Origin: Sphingobacteriaceae bacterium
Lineage (GTDB): Bacteria > Bacteroidota > Bacteroidia > B-17B0 > Aurantibacillaceae
Assembly: GCA_947453445.1 (NCBI GenBank)
Contig: CANGGP010000015.1
Location: 1 to 59,290 of the forward strand
Direction: 5' to 3'
DNA: 59,290 nucleotides
Part shown: positions 7,531 through 16,303 of the stretch, one piece after another
Layout: each line of letters opens with the position of its first letter
How positions within the stretch are numbered: position 1 is the first letter of the stretch
The notes under the pieces: model-generated
Told to the model about the DNA's origin: nothing
The model's input: the letters and a program-made list of their open reading frames with translations, nothing else
Database searches by the model: none
Made by a program: the position numbers and the translations under genes

Positions 7531-9558
7531 ATGAAACCCATTCCATTTTTAAGAATATGCTTGCCATTTATCGGCGGAATTATACTGGCGCAGGTTTATC
7601 AACCTTGCCTGAATGTGTTGTATTTGCTCGGTTTTGAGGCATTAGTTTTGTGTTTACTTTGCTTTTTTCTTTTTGTTTGGAAAAAAAAGTTTTTTGAAAT
7701 TGTGTTATTGGATTTGTTTTTCTTAGTGCTTGCGCAATTGCTTGTTTTGCAAATTAACAACAATAGGCAACTACAGTTAAAGCCGCTTTTATTTGATCCC
7801 ACATTAAAGCAAACTTATGTGGGCTTTGTTTCTGAAATACCTACCAACAAAGAAAAATTTGTAAAATGCCCCATACAAATTACACATGTATTGATGAAGC
7901 ATCAACTCGTGCCTTTTAAAACCGAAATCATCGCTTATTTTAAAAAGGATCAATGGCCTCGTAAATTTTTACCCGGACAGTTTTATTTGATGAATACACG
8001 ATTAATCATGCCACAGTCACCGAAGAATCCGGGCGAATTTGATTATGCCCAATACCTGAAGCACAAACACATGTATTACACGGCATTTATTGATTCTAAA
8101 AATTACCAATTGTTTCAACATCCACTGGTTTTGGGTCCCGGCATACAGCTGATGGGATTAAAATTCAAACAACAATTATTGGATATCATTCATCAGGCAA
8201 GCTTGAGTGAAAATGCCGCAGCCATTTGCTCGGCTTTGTTAACAGGTTATGATGATGACATTGATAAAGCGGTGATGAATGCCTTTTCACATTCAGGTAC
8301 CTTACATGTGCTGTCTGTGTCAGGATTGCACACCGGCTTAATATATTTACTGCTCAATTTTATATTCAATGTATTTGATCCGCATAACCGTTTTAAAATT
8401 TTTCGGTATGTGTTAATCACCGCTCTGTTATGGCTCTTTGCACTGATAACGGGCTTTTCAGCACCAGTTTTAAGGGCTGTACTCATGTTTAATTTTTTAG
8501 GTTTGGCCAAACTAATCAAGCGGCAAAGCGATTTGTTGAATGTGAATATATTGTTGTTTTCGGCTTTTATCCTCTTGTTTTATAATGTTGATTTTGTTTT
8601 TGATGTTGGATTTTTATTGAGTTATGCAGCCATGTTGGGTATTTTGGTTTTTGCACCAAACATGCTTAAATCCTGGCAAATAAAAAACACTTTCTTAAAG
8701 TATTGTTTTGAAAGCAGCATTGTTTCAATTGCCGCCACCATCAGCACCTTGCCAATTACTTTGTATTATTTTAATCAGTTTCCAACATGGTTTGTACTTT
8801 GCAATCTGGTAGTAGTGCCCTTATCGTTTGTGGTACTTTTATTGTCGTTTTTATTGGTGTTTAAAATCGCCTTTGTTGATTTAATCATCAATGCCTTGGT
8901 AAAGCTGATGCTTGTGTTTATAGGGTTTTTTAGTGAAGGAAAATTTAGCTACATCAACTACATCCATTTTAATGCCATAGATGCTTTGTCTTTAACTTGT
9001 CTCACACTCTTGCTTTATTTTTTTCTAATGCGAAAAAACTTTATTGGCATTGCCCTTGCCTTTATTCTTTTAATTACCTGGCAATGCTATAATTTGTATG
9101 ATTCCTCCAAAAGTAAATTGAGCAAAACACTTACTGTGTACTGTGTTAAAGGTAAAAGTAGCGTCTTGCTTAAAAACAGAAACCTTGCACTGTATAACAA
9201 CACCGACAGTCTTGGTTTTCAATATAGTTTAAGCAATCATTTTGTAACTTTTAATTATGCCATGAAGTGCCACCGAAATTTTAATTTCTTGGATCTTAAG
9301 CAACAAAAAATGGTGATTCTAAACACGCCTAATCGTATGCCCATCTGCGATAAAAGTAATGTCACCCATTTATTGGTAGCCAATAATTTTTGTTTAAATC
9401 CTACGTTATTCTCACAATTTAAAAAGTTAAAGCTTGTGGTGGTCGATGCATCGAATCGCCTTGAGATTATTCATAAAACTGTGTATTTATGTCGTAAATT
9501 TGGCATTGCATTTTACGATGTCCGAAAAAGCGGTGCGTACACAATGGAATTACAATGA
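7531..9558 (+). CDS. comEC: ComEC/Rec2-family DNA uptake channel
   Basis: ComEC is the inner-membrane channel through which single-stranded DNA enters during natural transformation. The 675-aa protein has N-terminal membrane helices, an extracytoplasmic OB-like region (residues 60-200), and the Competence domain with its signature (GTLHVLSVSGLHTGLIY around 250-270), followed by multiple helices to about 520. The last 150 residues sit where other ComECs carry a metallo-beta-lactamase domain, but the metal-binding histidine cluster is not visible, so this domain is degenerate or lost. It overlaps the next gene by 4 bases (ATGA), which indicates coupled translation. Confidence 0.9.
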   Translation: MKPIPFLRICLPFIGGIILAQVYQPCLNVLYLLGFEALVLCLLCFFLFVWKKKFFEIVLLDLFFLVLAQLLVLQINNNRQLQLKPLLFDPTLKQTYVGFVSEIPTNKEKFVKCPIQITHVLMKHQLVPFKTEIIAYFKKDQWPRKFLPGQFYLMNTRLIMPQSPKNPGEFDYAQYLKHKHMYYTAFIDSKNYQLFQHPLVLGPGIQLMGLKFKQQLLDIIHQASLSENAAAICSALLTGYDDDIDKAVMNAFSHSGTLHVLSVSGLHTGLIYLLLNFIFNVFDPHNRFKIFRYVLITALLWLFALITGFSAPVLRAVLMFNFLGLAKLIKRQSDLLNVNILLFSAFILLFYNVDFVFDVGFLLSYAAMLGILVFAPNMLKSWQIKNTFLKYCFESSIVSIAATISTLPITLYYFNQFPTWFVLCNLVVVPLSFVVLLLSFLLVFKIAFVDLIINALVKLMLVFIGFFSEGKFSYINYIHFNAIDALSLTCLTLLLYFFLMRKNFIGIALAFILLITWQCYNLYDSSKSKLSKTLTVYCVKGKSSVLLKNRNLALYNNTDSLGFQYSLSNHFVTFNYAMKCHRNFNFLDLKQQKMVILNTPNRMPICDKSNVTHLLVANNFCLNPTLFSQFKKLKLVVVDASNRLEIIHKTVYLCRKFGIAFYDVRKSGAYTMELQ

Positions 9559-10550
9559 AAATACGAATAGGCGATAAGGTTAAATTTTTGAATGAAGTAG
9601 GAGAAGGGGTCGTTTCACGCATCAAAGATGCTAAATCGGTTTACGTTGAAATGAACGATGGTTTCGAAATTCCATTTCTGTTGAGTCAACTGGTGCCGGT
9701 GCACACCGAATTAATTTTAAACAAAGATGCCGAGAACATCGAAATTGAAGAGGATGCCTATCTCAGTGATTGCCTTTATTTTGTGATTGAACCCGATCAC
9801 GAACTCCTCGATTTGGTGAATGAATACCGGATCTATTTATTTAATGCCTCCTCTTATAACATTTTGTTTACATACTCTATCAAGGATGAAGAGCATTATC
9901 AATCCATTAAACACGGCGAAGCCGGCGCCTATCAAAAAGTGCTTTTAAAACAAGTGAAAATTAACTTTTTCAACGAGTATTTTTTTCACAAACTGGATGG
10001 CGTTTTTTTCAAAAATAATTTTTATAAAACCCAAAGTCCGGTTTCGGAAGTGATGCATATCACCAAAAAAATTCTGCATCAATCCATGCCCATTGAACAC
10101 ATCGAATTTAAACACCCGGTGTACGCTTTTATTTTAAAGGATGATTTCGCAAAGATTGAAAAAGTAGATGGCGGTATCGACAATGAAGCTTTGTTGGAAC
10201 ATCAAAAGTTCATCAAGGAGTTCAAGAACCAGGCAAAGATTTCTAAATCCGCCAAAAAAGCCGCGCAAAGTTTAGAAAAAGAGGTGGATTTACACATTGA
10301 AGAATTGGTTGAAAACCCTGGTCACTTAAGCAGCATAGAAATGTTGCACATTCAACTCGAAACGGTTGAAAAAGAAATTGATGAAGCCTTATTGAACAAT
10401 CTCAAAAAAATTATTTTTATCCATGGGGTTGGCAATGGTCGTTTAAAACAAGAAATCATTCAAATTTTAAAAGAACATCCTAACTTAACATACCACGATG
10501 GCTCTTACAAAGAATATGGCTACGGCGCAACACAAGTAAATTTTAAATAA
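9555..10550 (+). CDS. DUF2027 and Smr domain protein
   Basis: The 331-aa cytoplasmic protein starts with a small SH3-like DUF2027 opening (IGDKVKFLNEVGEGVVSRI), followed by a beta-rich middle, a Lys-rich helical linker (about 218-245) and a C-terminal Smr domain (VDLHIEELV, then FIHGVGNGRLK, ending in a GYGAT loop). Smr domains nick or cleave nucleic acids; in some bacteria they act on DNA recombination, in others on stalled ribosome mRNA. The role of this Bacteroidota architecture is not established. Its start overlaps comEC by 4 bases; that may reflect a functional link to DNA uptake or merely operon packing. Confidence 0.88.
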   Translation: MKIRIGDKVKFLNEVGEGVVSRIKDAKSVYVEMNDGFEIPFLLSQLVPVHTELILNKDAENIEIEEDAYLSDCLYFVIEPDHELLDLVNEYRIYLFNASSYNILFTYSIKDEEHYQSIKHGEAGAYQKVLLKQVKINFFNEYFFHKLDGVFFKNNFYKTQSPVSEVMHITKKILHQSMPIEHIEFKHPVYAFILKDDFAKIEKVDGGIDNEALLEHQKFIKEFKNQAKISKSAKKAAQSLEKEVDLHIEELVENPGHLSSIEMLHIQLETVEKEIDEALLNNLKKIIFIHGVGNGRLKQEIIQILKEHPNLTYHDGSYKEYGYGATQVNFK

Positions 10551-10557
10551 TTATTTT

Positions 10558-11766
10558 ATGATTCCTTTTTCTCCGCCACGCATCGACGATTTAATTTGCA
10601 ATGAAGTGGTGGCCACACTTAAAAGTGGTTGGATTACCACCGGACCAAGAACCAAATCATTCGAAAAAAAGATTGCCGAATATTGCGCAGTGCCCAATGT
10701 GCTATGCTTGAACTCAGCAACAGCCGGCCTTGAACTCATGTTGCGTTGGTTTGGATTGAAAGAAGGTGATGAGGTAATTTTACCTGCTTATACTTATTCT
10801 GCAACCGCCAATGTGGTGATTCACTGTGGTGCTAAACCTGTTTTTGTCGACGTAAACCAACATGATTTTAACATCAATGTTTCAAACATCGGCAAGGCCA
10901 TTACCAAAAATACCAAGGTAATTATGCCTGTTGATTTTGGCGGTATGCCTTGCGATTACAACGAATTAAATGCCCTTGTAAAATCAAAACAATCCTTATT
11001 TGTTTCTGAAAACGACAATCAAAAATTATTGAACCGAATTTTGGTGTTGAGCGATTCGGCACATTCTTTTGGTGCTTCTTACCAAGACAAAAAGGCCGGC
11101 GCTTTAACCGATGTGAGTGTGTTTTCTTTTCATGCCGTAAAAAATCTTACCACGGCCGAAGGTGGCGCCATAGCGCTAAATTTGCCGGCACCATTCGACA
11201 ATAAAAGCATTTACGATTTATTATGTATTAAAAGTTTACACGGCCAAAACAAAGACGCCTTGGCAAAAACACAAAAGGGCAATTGGCGATACGACATTGT
11301 TGAAGCGGGTTATAAATGCAATATGACCGATCTTTCGGCGGCCATTGGTTTAATTGAATTGGCGCGTTACGATAACGACACCCTGCTGAAACGTAAACAC
11401 ATTGTAGATACCTATAATCGATTGTTATCGCAAAATAAACTCATCCTTTGTCCGGTTTTTGAAACGGCCGATAAAACCAGTTGTTACCACCTTTATCCGA
11501 TGCGCATCAAAGGCATAAATGAACAACAACGCGATGCCATCATGCACGAAATTTTTAATATGAATGTTAGTGTTAACGTGCATTTTATTCCGGTTCCTGC
11601 CATGACCTTTTATAAAAACTTGGGTTATTCAATGCAACATTATCCTGTAACCTACGATAATTTTAGCCGCGAAATTTCATTGCCTGTTTATTACGATTTA
11701 AGTGATGACAATATTCAAACGGTTGTAAATGCTGTAAATACTGCTATTTCTAAAGTATTGGGATGA
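10558..11766 (+). CDS. DegT/DnrJ/EryC1-type sugar aminotransferase
   Basis: A PLP-dependent aminotransferase (402 aa) of the family that aminates nucleotide-linked keto-sugars. The PLP-binding lysine is K195 in FHAVKNLTTAEGG, and the GWITTGPRTKSFE and LNSATAGLEL motifs near the N-terminus are family-typical. It overlaps the next gene by 4 bases (ATGA), and that gene encodes an initiating sugar-phosphate transferase. A pair of this kind makes and then loads an amino-sugar onto undecaprenyl phosphate, as in bacillosamine pathways. The exact sugar cannot be assigned. Confidence 0.92.
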   Translation: MIPFSPPRIDDLICNEVVATLKSGWITTGPRTKSFEKKIAEYCAVPNVLCLNSATAGLELMLRWFGLKEGDEVILPAYTYSATANVVIHCGAKPVFVDVNQHDFNINVSNIGKAITKNTKVIMPVDFGGMPCDYNELNALVKSKQSLFVSENDNQKLLNRILVLSDSAHSFGASYQDKKAGALTDVSVFSFHAVKNLTTAEGGAIALNLPAPFDNKSIYDLLCIKSLHGQNKDALAKTQKGNWRYDIVEAGYKCNMTDLSAAIGLIELARYDNDTLLKRKHIVDTYNRLLSQNKLILCPVFETADKTSCYHLYPMRIKGINEQQRDAIMHEIFNMNVSVNVHFIPVPAMTFYKNLGYSMQHYPVTYDNFSREISLPVYYDLSDDNIQTVVNAVNTAISKVLG

Positions 11767-12353
11767 AACGTTTGTTTGATGTCATATTTTCACTCATTGG
11801 TTTATGTATACTCTTGCCGTTTTTTTTAATTTTTGCATTGCTCATTCTTTTTAGTTCAAAGGGCGGTATTTTTTATTTGCAAAAGCGCGTAGGCAAGGGT
11901 GGTTTCGAATTTAAATTATACAAGTTCAGAACCATGAAACCAAATGCCGATCAATTGGGTTTACTCACCGTTGGCGGCCGCGACCCGCGCATCACCCAAA
12001 TCGGTTATTATTTAAGGAAGTATAAATTAGATGAATTGCCACAATTAATCAATGTGTTGATTGGCGACATGAGTTTGGTTGGTCCTAGACCTGAAGTAAA
12101 AAAATACACTGATTTGTATACCGATGAACAAAAAAAAGTACTCATGGTGAAACCCGGAATTACTGATTACGCCTCTTTGCTTTATTTTGAAGAAAATGAT
12201 TTACTTGCTAAATCAAGCGATCCGGAAGATACTTACATTCAAAAAATAATGCCGGCCAAATTAAAATTAAATCAATTGTACATTCAAAACATGGGCTTTT
12301 GGTCCGACATGAATATTATTTTTAAAACAATTAAACGAATTTTCCTGAAGTGA
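11763..12353 (+). CDS. Initiating sugar-phosphate transferase (PF02397 type)
   Basis: The 196-aa protein is a minimal bacterial sugar transferase: one N-terminal hydrophobic hairpin (about residues 7-31), then the conserved cytoplasmic domain with KRVGKGGFEFKLYKFRTM, LRKYKLDELPQLINVL and GDMSLVGPRPE. This family moves a sugar-1-phosphate from a UDP-sugar to undecaprenyl phosphate, the first membrane step of a surface glycan. The short, PglC-like length contrasts with the long WbaP-like homologue at 33375-34796. Its start overlaps the aminotransferase stop, so the two are probably translated together. Confidence 0.92.
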   Translation: MKRLFDVIFSLIGLCILLPFFLIFALLILFSSKGGIFYLQKRVGKGGFEFKLYKFRTMKPNADQLGLLTVGGRDPRITQIGYYLRKYKLDELPQLINVLIGDMSLVGPRPEVKKYTDLYTDEQKKVLMVKPGITDYASLLYFEENDLLAKSSDPEDTYIQKIMPAKLKLNQLYIQNMGFWSDMNIIFKTIKRIFLK

Positions 12354-12370
12354 ATTGGCGCTTTTATAGG

Positions 12371-12670
12371 CTACGATAAAACCGGATTGGAAGGAAATTG
12401 ATTTTGAATTTGAAACAAATATTGGTCAATTTTATAACCATCCTTAATGGGCAGAATATCAATGATTCTTTCTGCTGTAGATGAAATGCATACTTCTACA
12501 AAAAAACCGCGTAAGAAAAACAACAAGGTCTTATAACTATTGTCCAACATTGTGTCGAGATGAATGGCTTGTGCTAAAAGTTCATGAATTTGCTCGTCTT
12601 TTGATTTGTTACAGAAGTCTGAATAGTCTTCAAAGTCAAATTGTAAATGGTGTTCTGAGTGCTTTTCCAT
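12371..12670 (-). CDS. Small protein of unknown function
   Basis: A 99-aa acidic, mostly helical protein with a His-rich N-terminus (MEKHSEHH) and no signal peptide. I do not recognise a family. The opposite-strand frame over the same bases is Cys- and Arg-rich and looks like a shadow, so the minus strand is preferred. It sits 20 bases after the end of the next minus-strand gene, suggesting a two-gene unit, and converges with the sugar transferase at a 17-base gap. Confidence 0.55.
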   Translation of the reverse strand: MEKHSEHHLQFDFEDYSDFCNKSKDEQIHELLAQAIHLDTMLDNSYKTLLFFLRGFFVEVCISSTAERIIDILPIKDGYKIDQYLFQIQNQFPSNPVLS

Positions 12671-12690
12671 AAGATCAATTTTTAGTGCAA

Positions 12691-13215
12691 TTAAATACCG
12701 GGTTGACGTCTAAATGCTAAAGAATAAGTTAAGTGAAAACCGGCACAACGAATAGCAGTAAGGATTAAGAAATCTTTCACTTCACTTTTCCATCTTTTTT
12801 GAAAGGTTTTATTTGATTTACATTCTTTGTTCATGTAATAAACCAAAGTCACACCGTCGATGCTGCGTTTGGTGGTTCTTAAAAGGTGATATGCATCGGT
12901 GGTACAGGCAAAAATGGTGGTGCTGCCTAAAAATTTTGGACCCATTTGTGGCTCGTTGTTGTAATATTTGTTTTTCCAACTAACAGCCGGATTCCAGAAT
13001 TTATCATTTGCATTTGGAAAACGTTGTTTAAAGCCGTTTTCATAGTGGTAACTGATTGATTCGATGGTACCATCCAACATACCCGAAACAAACATGGCTG
13101 AACCTGAAATCAAGTAATCTTTCCATTTTTTTTGTGCTTGCATGCTTTGAACACTTAAAAGCGCAATAGCCACCAGGATGAGGAGGCTTTTCGAATATTT
13201 GTGAATGTTTTTCAT
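12691..13215 (-). CDS. Conserved secreted protein of unknown function
   Basis: A 174-aa protein with a clear signal peptide (MKNIHKYSK, hydrophobic core, cleavage after MQAQ at about residue 28). The mature part is rich in aromatic and basic residues, with FPNANDKFWNPAVSWKNKY in the middle, two likely hydrophobic helices and a conserved-looking C-terminal AFRR. I do not recognise a named domain. It is probably periplasmic or membrane-attached. The 311-base gap upstream holds the ftsH terminator and a possible small RNA. Confidence 0.75.
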   Translation of the reverse strand: MKNIHKYSKSLLILVAIALLSVQSMQAQKKWKDYLISGSAMFVSGMLDGTIESISYHYENGFKQRFPNANDKFWNPAVSWKNKYYNNEPQMGPKFLGSTTIFACTTDAYHLLRTTKRSIDGVTLVYYMNKECKSNKTFQKRWKSEVKDFLILTAIRCAGFHLTYSLAFRRQPGI

Positions 13216-13332
13216 GGTCTTGATTTCTGATGTAAAGGTCCGCCATTGATGGGCGCAGAACTACTTTATAAGAAAACAATCATTACAGATGTAAGATTTC
13301 CATGAAATTGGTGTAAGAATTTGAAGCTCAAA

Positions 13333-13482
13333 TCAAAAAAACGCCTGAAAATGTTCTTGCAGGCTGATTTTAGAGGTTTTGGATAATTGTTTTTGTAAGC
13401 CTTTTGTATTTACTTACACCCCTTAAAAATTGGTTTTAGAATGGGCCAGCGCTTGTTTGTATGTAATTGGCCTAAAAAAGTA
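13333..13482 (-). ncRNA. Candidate small RNA with own terminator, downstream of ftsH
   Basis: In the 311-base gene-free gap 13216-13526, the minus strand shows in order: a near-consensus -7 box (TACTTTTT, plus coordinates 13475-13482), a GGCCA/TGGCC stem (13444-13448 with 13468-13472), a TGTAAG/CTTACA stem (13394-13399 with 13413-13418), and a GCCTG/CAGGC stem (13343-13347 with 13360-13364) followed by a run of seven T. That would be a ~135-nt RNA with an intrinsic terminator. The ftsH terminator lies just upstream, so this would be a separate transcript. Each stem is short, so the call is tentative. Confidence 0.25.
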
Positions 13483-13500
13483 AAAAAGGGGAAATAAAAA

Positions 13501-13519
13501 AGCCCGAATAAATCGGGCT
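13501..13519 (-). terminator. Terminator of ftsH
   Basis: Stem AGCCCGA / TCGGGCT (13501-13507 and 13513-13519) with a 5-base loop lies 8 bases past the ftsH stop on the minus strand and is followed there by a T-run. Confidence 0.88.
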
Positions 13520-13526
13520 TTTCTAA

Positions 13527-15647
13527 TTAGGCGATGTTTTCTGTGCCGTTGCTTGGCGCTGCGGCTATCGAAGGCCGAAATTGTTCTTCGTATTTTTCAA
13601 ATGGTCTTTTGCCGAAAATTTCCTCGAGATCTTCTTTAAAAATAACTTCCTTTTCAAGTAATTTTTCAGCCAATACAGTTAGCTTTTCTTTGTTCACATT
13701 TAAGATTTGCTTGGTTTTAGCATACGCAATATCAATGATTTTCTTTACTTCTTCATCAATTGTTTTGGCTGTGCTTTCACTGTAAGGCTTGCTAAAGGTG
13801 TATTCACTTTGTCCTGAACTGTCGTAGTAAGAAATATTACCAATTTTTTCATTCAAGCCATAATACACAATACTTGCGAAGGCTTGTTTGGTGATTTTTT
13901 CCAAATCACTCAAGGCGCCGGTGCTCACTTTACCAAATATGATGTCTTCAGCTGCTCTTCCGCCCAAAGCGGCACACATTTCATCCATAATTTGATCAGC
14001 TGTTGTAATTTGTCTTTCTTCAGGTAAGTACCAAGCAGCACCCAATGATTTACCTCTAGGCACGATGGTTACTTTAACCAAAGGACTCGCGTGTTCAAGC
14101 ATCCAACTCACAGTCGCGTGACCGGCTTCGTGGAAGGCAATCACTCTTTTTTCTTGTGGCGTGATGATTTTGTTTTTCTTTTCTAAACCTGCAATAATAC
14201 GATCTACTGCATCTAAAAAATCCTGACGTTGCACTGTTTTTTTGTTAGAACGTGCAGCAATTAAAGCGGCTTCGTTACAAATATTGGCAATGTCGGCACC
14301 ACTGAAGCCCGGTGTTTGTTTGGCCAAAAATTCAATGTCAACACTCTCATCAATTTTAATTTTTTTCAAATGCACTTGGAAAATTTCCTTGCGTTCATTT
14401 AAATCCGGCATGTCTACATAAATCTGTCTGTCGAAACGACCGGCACGCATCAAGGCTCTATCTAAAATATCAGCTCTATTGGTGGCCGCTAAAATAATCA
14501 CACCGCTGTTGGTGCCAAAACCGTCCATTTCCGTTAAGAGTTGATTCAAAGTGTTTTCTCTTTCATCGTTTGAACCTGCCGAAATACTTTTACCGCGGGC
14601 ACGTCCAATGGCGTCAATTTCATCAATAAAAATAATACAAGGCGCTTTTTCTTTCGCTTGACGGAATAAATCACGCACACGCGATGCACCAACACCCACA
14701 AACATTTCCACAAAATCAGAGCCGCTTAAAGAGAAGAAAGGCACCTTGGCTTCGCCTGCAACGGCTTTGGCCAACAAGGTTTTACCGGTACCCGGAGGAC
14801 CAACCAATAATGCACCCTTCGGAATTTTAGCACCTAAATCGGTGTATTTTTTTGAGTTCTTTAAAAAGTCAACAATTTCCATGACTTCCATTTTGGCACC
14901 ATCTAAACCGGCCACATCATTAAATGTAATGTTCACATGAGAATCTTTGTCGAATAAAGTCGCTTTTGATTTACCGATGTTAAAAATTTGACCGGGACCG
15001 CCTGAACCGCCGCCACCGCCCATACGGCGCATCATAAAAATCCAAATCACAATCATGATCACAAAGGGCAATATCCAAGGCAATTGCTCGCTCATCCAAT
15101 TGCTTTCTTCAATGCTTCTGGCTGAAATTTGTTTTTCTTTTGGAATGCCGGCATCGTTTTGCACTTTTTCCATGCTGGCTAAGAAATAATCGATGGATGG
15201 AATGGTTACAAAAAATCTCGGACCGGTGTAAGCTTTATCCGGAAAATATGCTTTGCCAGTTTTAGGGTTTTTATAGCGGTCTAATGCTGCTGCACTATCT
15301 GCATTTACATAAATGCGCGCAATGGTTTTGTTTACAATTACCACGTCATTCACATCGCCCTTCACCAACATGTCTTGGTAAAATTTACTCAAAGGTACTT
15401 CAACCAATTTTGAATTAAAATCGTTTCCGTAAAACACAAAAAACAACAATACCGCAATTACAACACCGTAAATCCAATAAAAGTTGTTGCCACTCGAACT
15501 GTTTTTACCTCCGCCCAAAGGAGAATTTTGTCGCCCGAATTTTTCTTTCATGCGCTCAAATTGTTTCTTTCTTTCTTCTTCCGTAGGCGATTGTTTGCTT
15601 TCGTTGGTGGTATTCTGTGCCGGTTCTTTTTTTTCTTCTTCGTTCAT
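13527..15647 (-). CDS. ftsH: ATP-dependent zinc metalloprotease FtsH
   Basis: FtsH is a membrane-anchored hexameric AAA+ protease that degrades misfolded membrane proteins and selected regulators. The 706-aa protein has a charged N-terminal tail, a helix at about 55-72, a periplasmic region, a second helix ([16 protein letters not shown]), a Gly-rich linker, the Walker A GPPGTGKT from about residue 283, Walker [12 protein letters not shown], and the zinc motif H506-E-A-G-H510. ATG at 15647 is chosen; a TTG 18 bases further out adds only six residues. It follows rsfS on the same strand, with birA divergent, a gene order I recall as common in Bacteroidota. Confidence 0.96.
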   Translation of the reverse strand: MNEEEKKEPAQNTTNESKQSPTEEERKKQFERMKEKFGRQNSPLGGGKNSSSGNNFYWIYGVVIAVLLFFVFYGNDFNSKLVEVPLSKFYQDMLVKGDVNDVVIVNKTIARIYVNADSAAALDRYKNPKTGKAYFPDKAYTGPRFFVTIPSIDYFLASMEKVQNDAGIPKEKQISARSIEESNWMSEQLPWILPFVIMIVIWIFMMRRMGGGGGSGGPGQIFNIGKSKATLFDKDSHVNITFNDVAGLDGAKMEVMEIVDFLKNSKKYTDLGAKIPKGALLVGPPGTGKTLLAKAVAGEAKVPFFSLSGSDFVEMFVGVGASRVRDLFRQAKEKAPCIIFIDEIDAIGRARGKSISAGSNDERENTLNQLLTEMDGFGTNSGVIILAATNRADILDRALMRAGRFDRQIYVDMPDLNERKEIFQVHLKKIKIDESVDIEFLAKQTPGFSGADIANICNEAALIAARSNKKTVQRQDFLDAVDRIIAGLEKKNKIITPQEKRVIAFHEAGHATVSWMLEHASPLVKVTIVPRGKSLGAAWYLPEERQITTADQIMDEMCAALGGRAAEDIIFGKVSTGALSDLEKITKQAFASIVYYGLNEKIGNISYYDSSGQSEYTFSKPYSESTAKTIDEEVKKIIDIAYAKTKQILNVNKEKLTVLAEKLLEKEVIFKEDLEEIFGKRPFEKYEEQFRPSIAAAPSNGTENIA

Positions 15648-15671
15648 TATGTTTGTTTCGATCAAAATTCG

Positions 15672-16226
15672 TTAATCTTTAATGTGGGTTATTTCTGCAT
15701 CACCCCAAAGTCCTTCAATATTGTAATATTCACGCATGTCTTTTAAAAACACATGGGCCACAACATTGATGTAATCCAATAATATCCACTCGCCGTTTTG
15801 TTGCCCTTCGCTATGGTATAATTTATCTTTGGTTAGTTTGTCAACAGTTTCTTCAATGCTGTCGGCGATTGAATTCACGTGAATGTTACTGTCGGCATCA
15901 CAAATCACAAAATAATCTGTTACCCGATGTTCTAATTCTGTTAAATTTAAAACACAAATGTTTTTGGCTTTACGTTCTTTCATGCCTTCAACTATGGCGT
16001 CTAATAAACCCAAAGTTTGTTCCTGACTGGCTTGTTTTTTCGGACGTTTGGTTGTTGCAGGTTTTTTCTTCTTCTCGGAATTGGCAATTAAATTCGCGGC
16101 ACGTATTTCACGTTCTTTTTCAGTAATCACTTTTTTGACTGCCTTGCCGGTTTTTTTTGCTGATTTTTTTACCACAGCTTTTTTACCTTTTTTTGCAGCG
16201 GATTTAAGAACTGGTTTTTTTGACAT
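15672..16226 (-). CDS. rsfS: Ribosome silencing factor with Lys-rich N-terminal extension
   Basis: RsfS binds ribosomal protein uL14 and blocks subunit joining when nutrients are low. The conserved domain covers about residues 70-184: LLDAIVEGMKERKAKNICVLNL, YFVICDADSNIHVNSIAD, EWILLDYINVVAHVF and REYYNIEGLWGDA. Before it is an unusual extension of about 68 residues built of Lys, Ala and Val, resembling histone H1-like tails, so this is longer than the usual 110-130 aa. The ATG at 16226 is the start; no later ATG precedes the domain core. The stop is 24 bases before the ftsH ATG, so the two are cotranscribed. Confidence 0.92.
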   Translation of the reverse strand: MSKKPVLKSAAKKGKKAVVKKSAKKTGKAVKKVITEKEREIRAANLIANSEKKKKPATTKRPKKQASQEQTLGLLDAIVEGMKERKAKNICVLNLTELEHRVTDYFVICDADSNIHVNSIADSIEETVDKLTKDKLYHSEGQQNGEWILLDYINVVAHVFLKDMREYYNIEGLWGDAEITHIKD

Positions 16227-16280
16227 ATAATATTTTTATTGCTTCGCTTAACTTTATTTTATTAGGTTTACACTAAGCAA

Positions 16281-16288
16281 CAAATTTA
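16281..16288 (-). promoter_or_regulatory. -7 promoter box of rsfS-ftsH
   Basis: The minus strand reads TAAATTTG, a full TAnnTTTG match. A TTTTTG on the same strand (plus coordinates 16311-16316) lies 22 bases upstream, as expected of a -33 element, and sits inside the start of birA. A weaker box for birA (TTATTTG at about 16291-16297) points the other way, so the two divergent promoters overlap. Confidence 0.5.
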
Positions 16289-16303
16289 GACTTATTTGGC
16301 GTA

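Noticed and set aside
15648-15665. TTG start for FtsH six codons upstream
   Set aside because: ATG at 15647 gives a complete protein; the extra residues add no known element.
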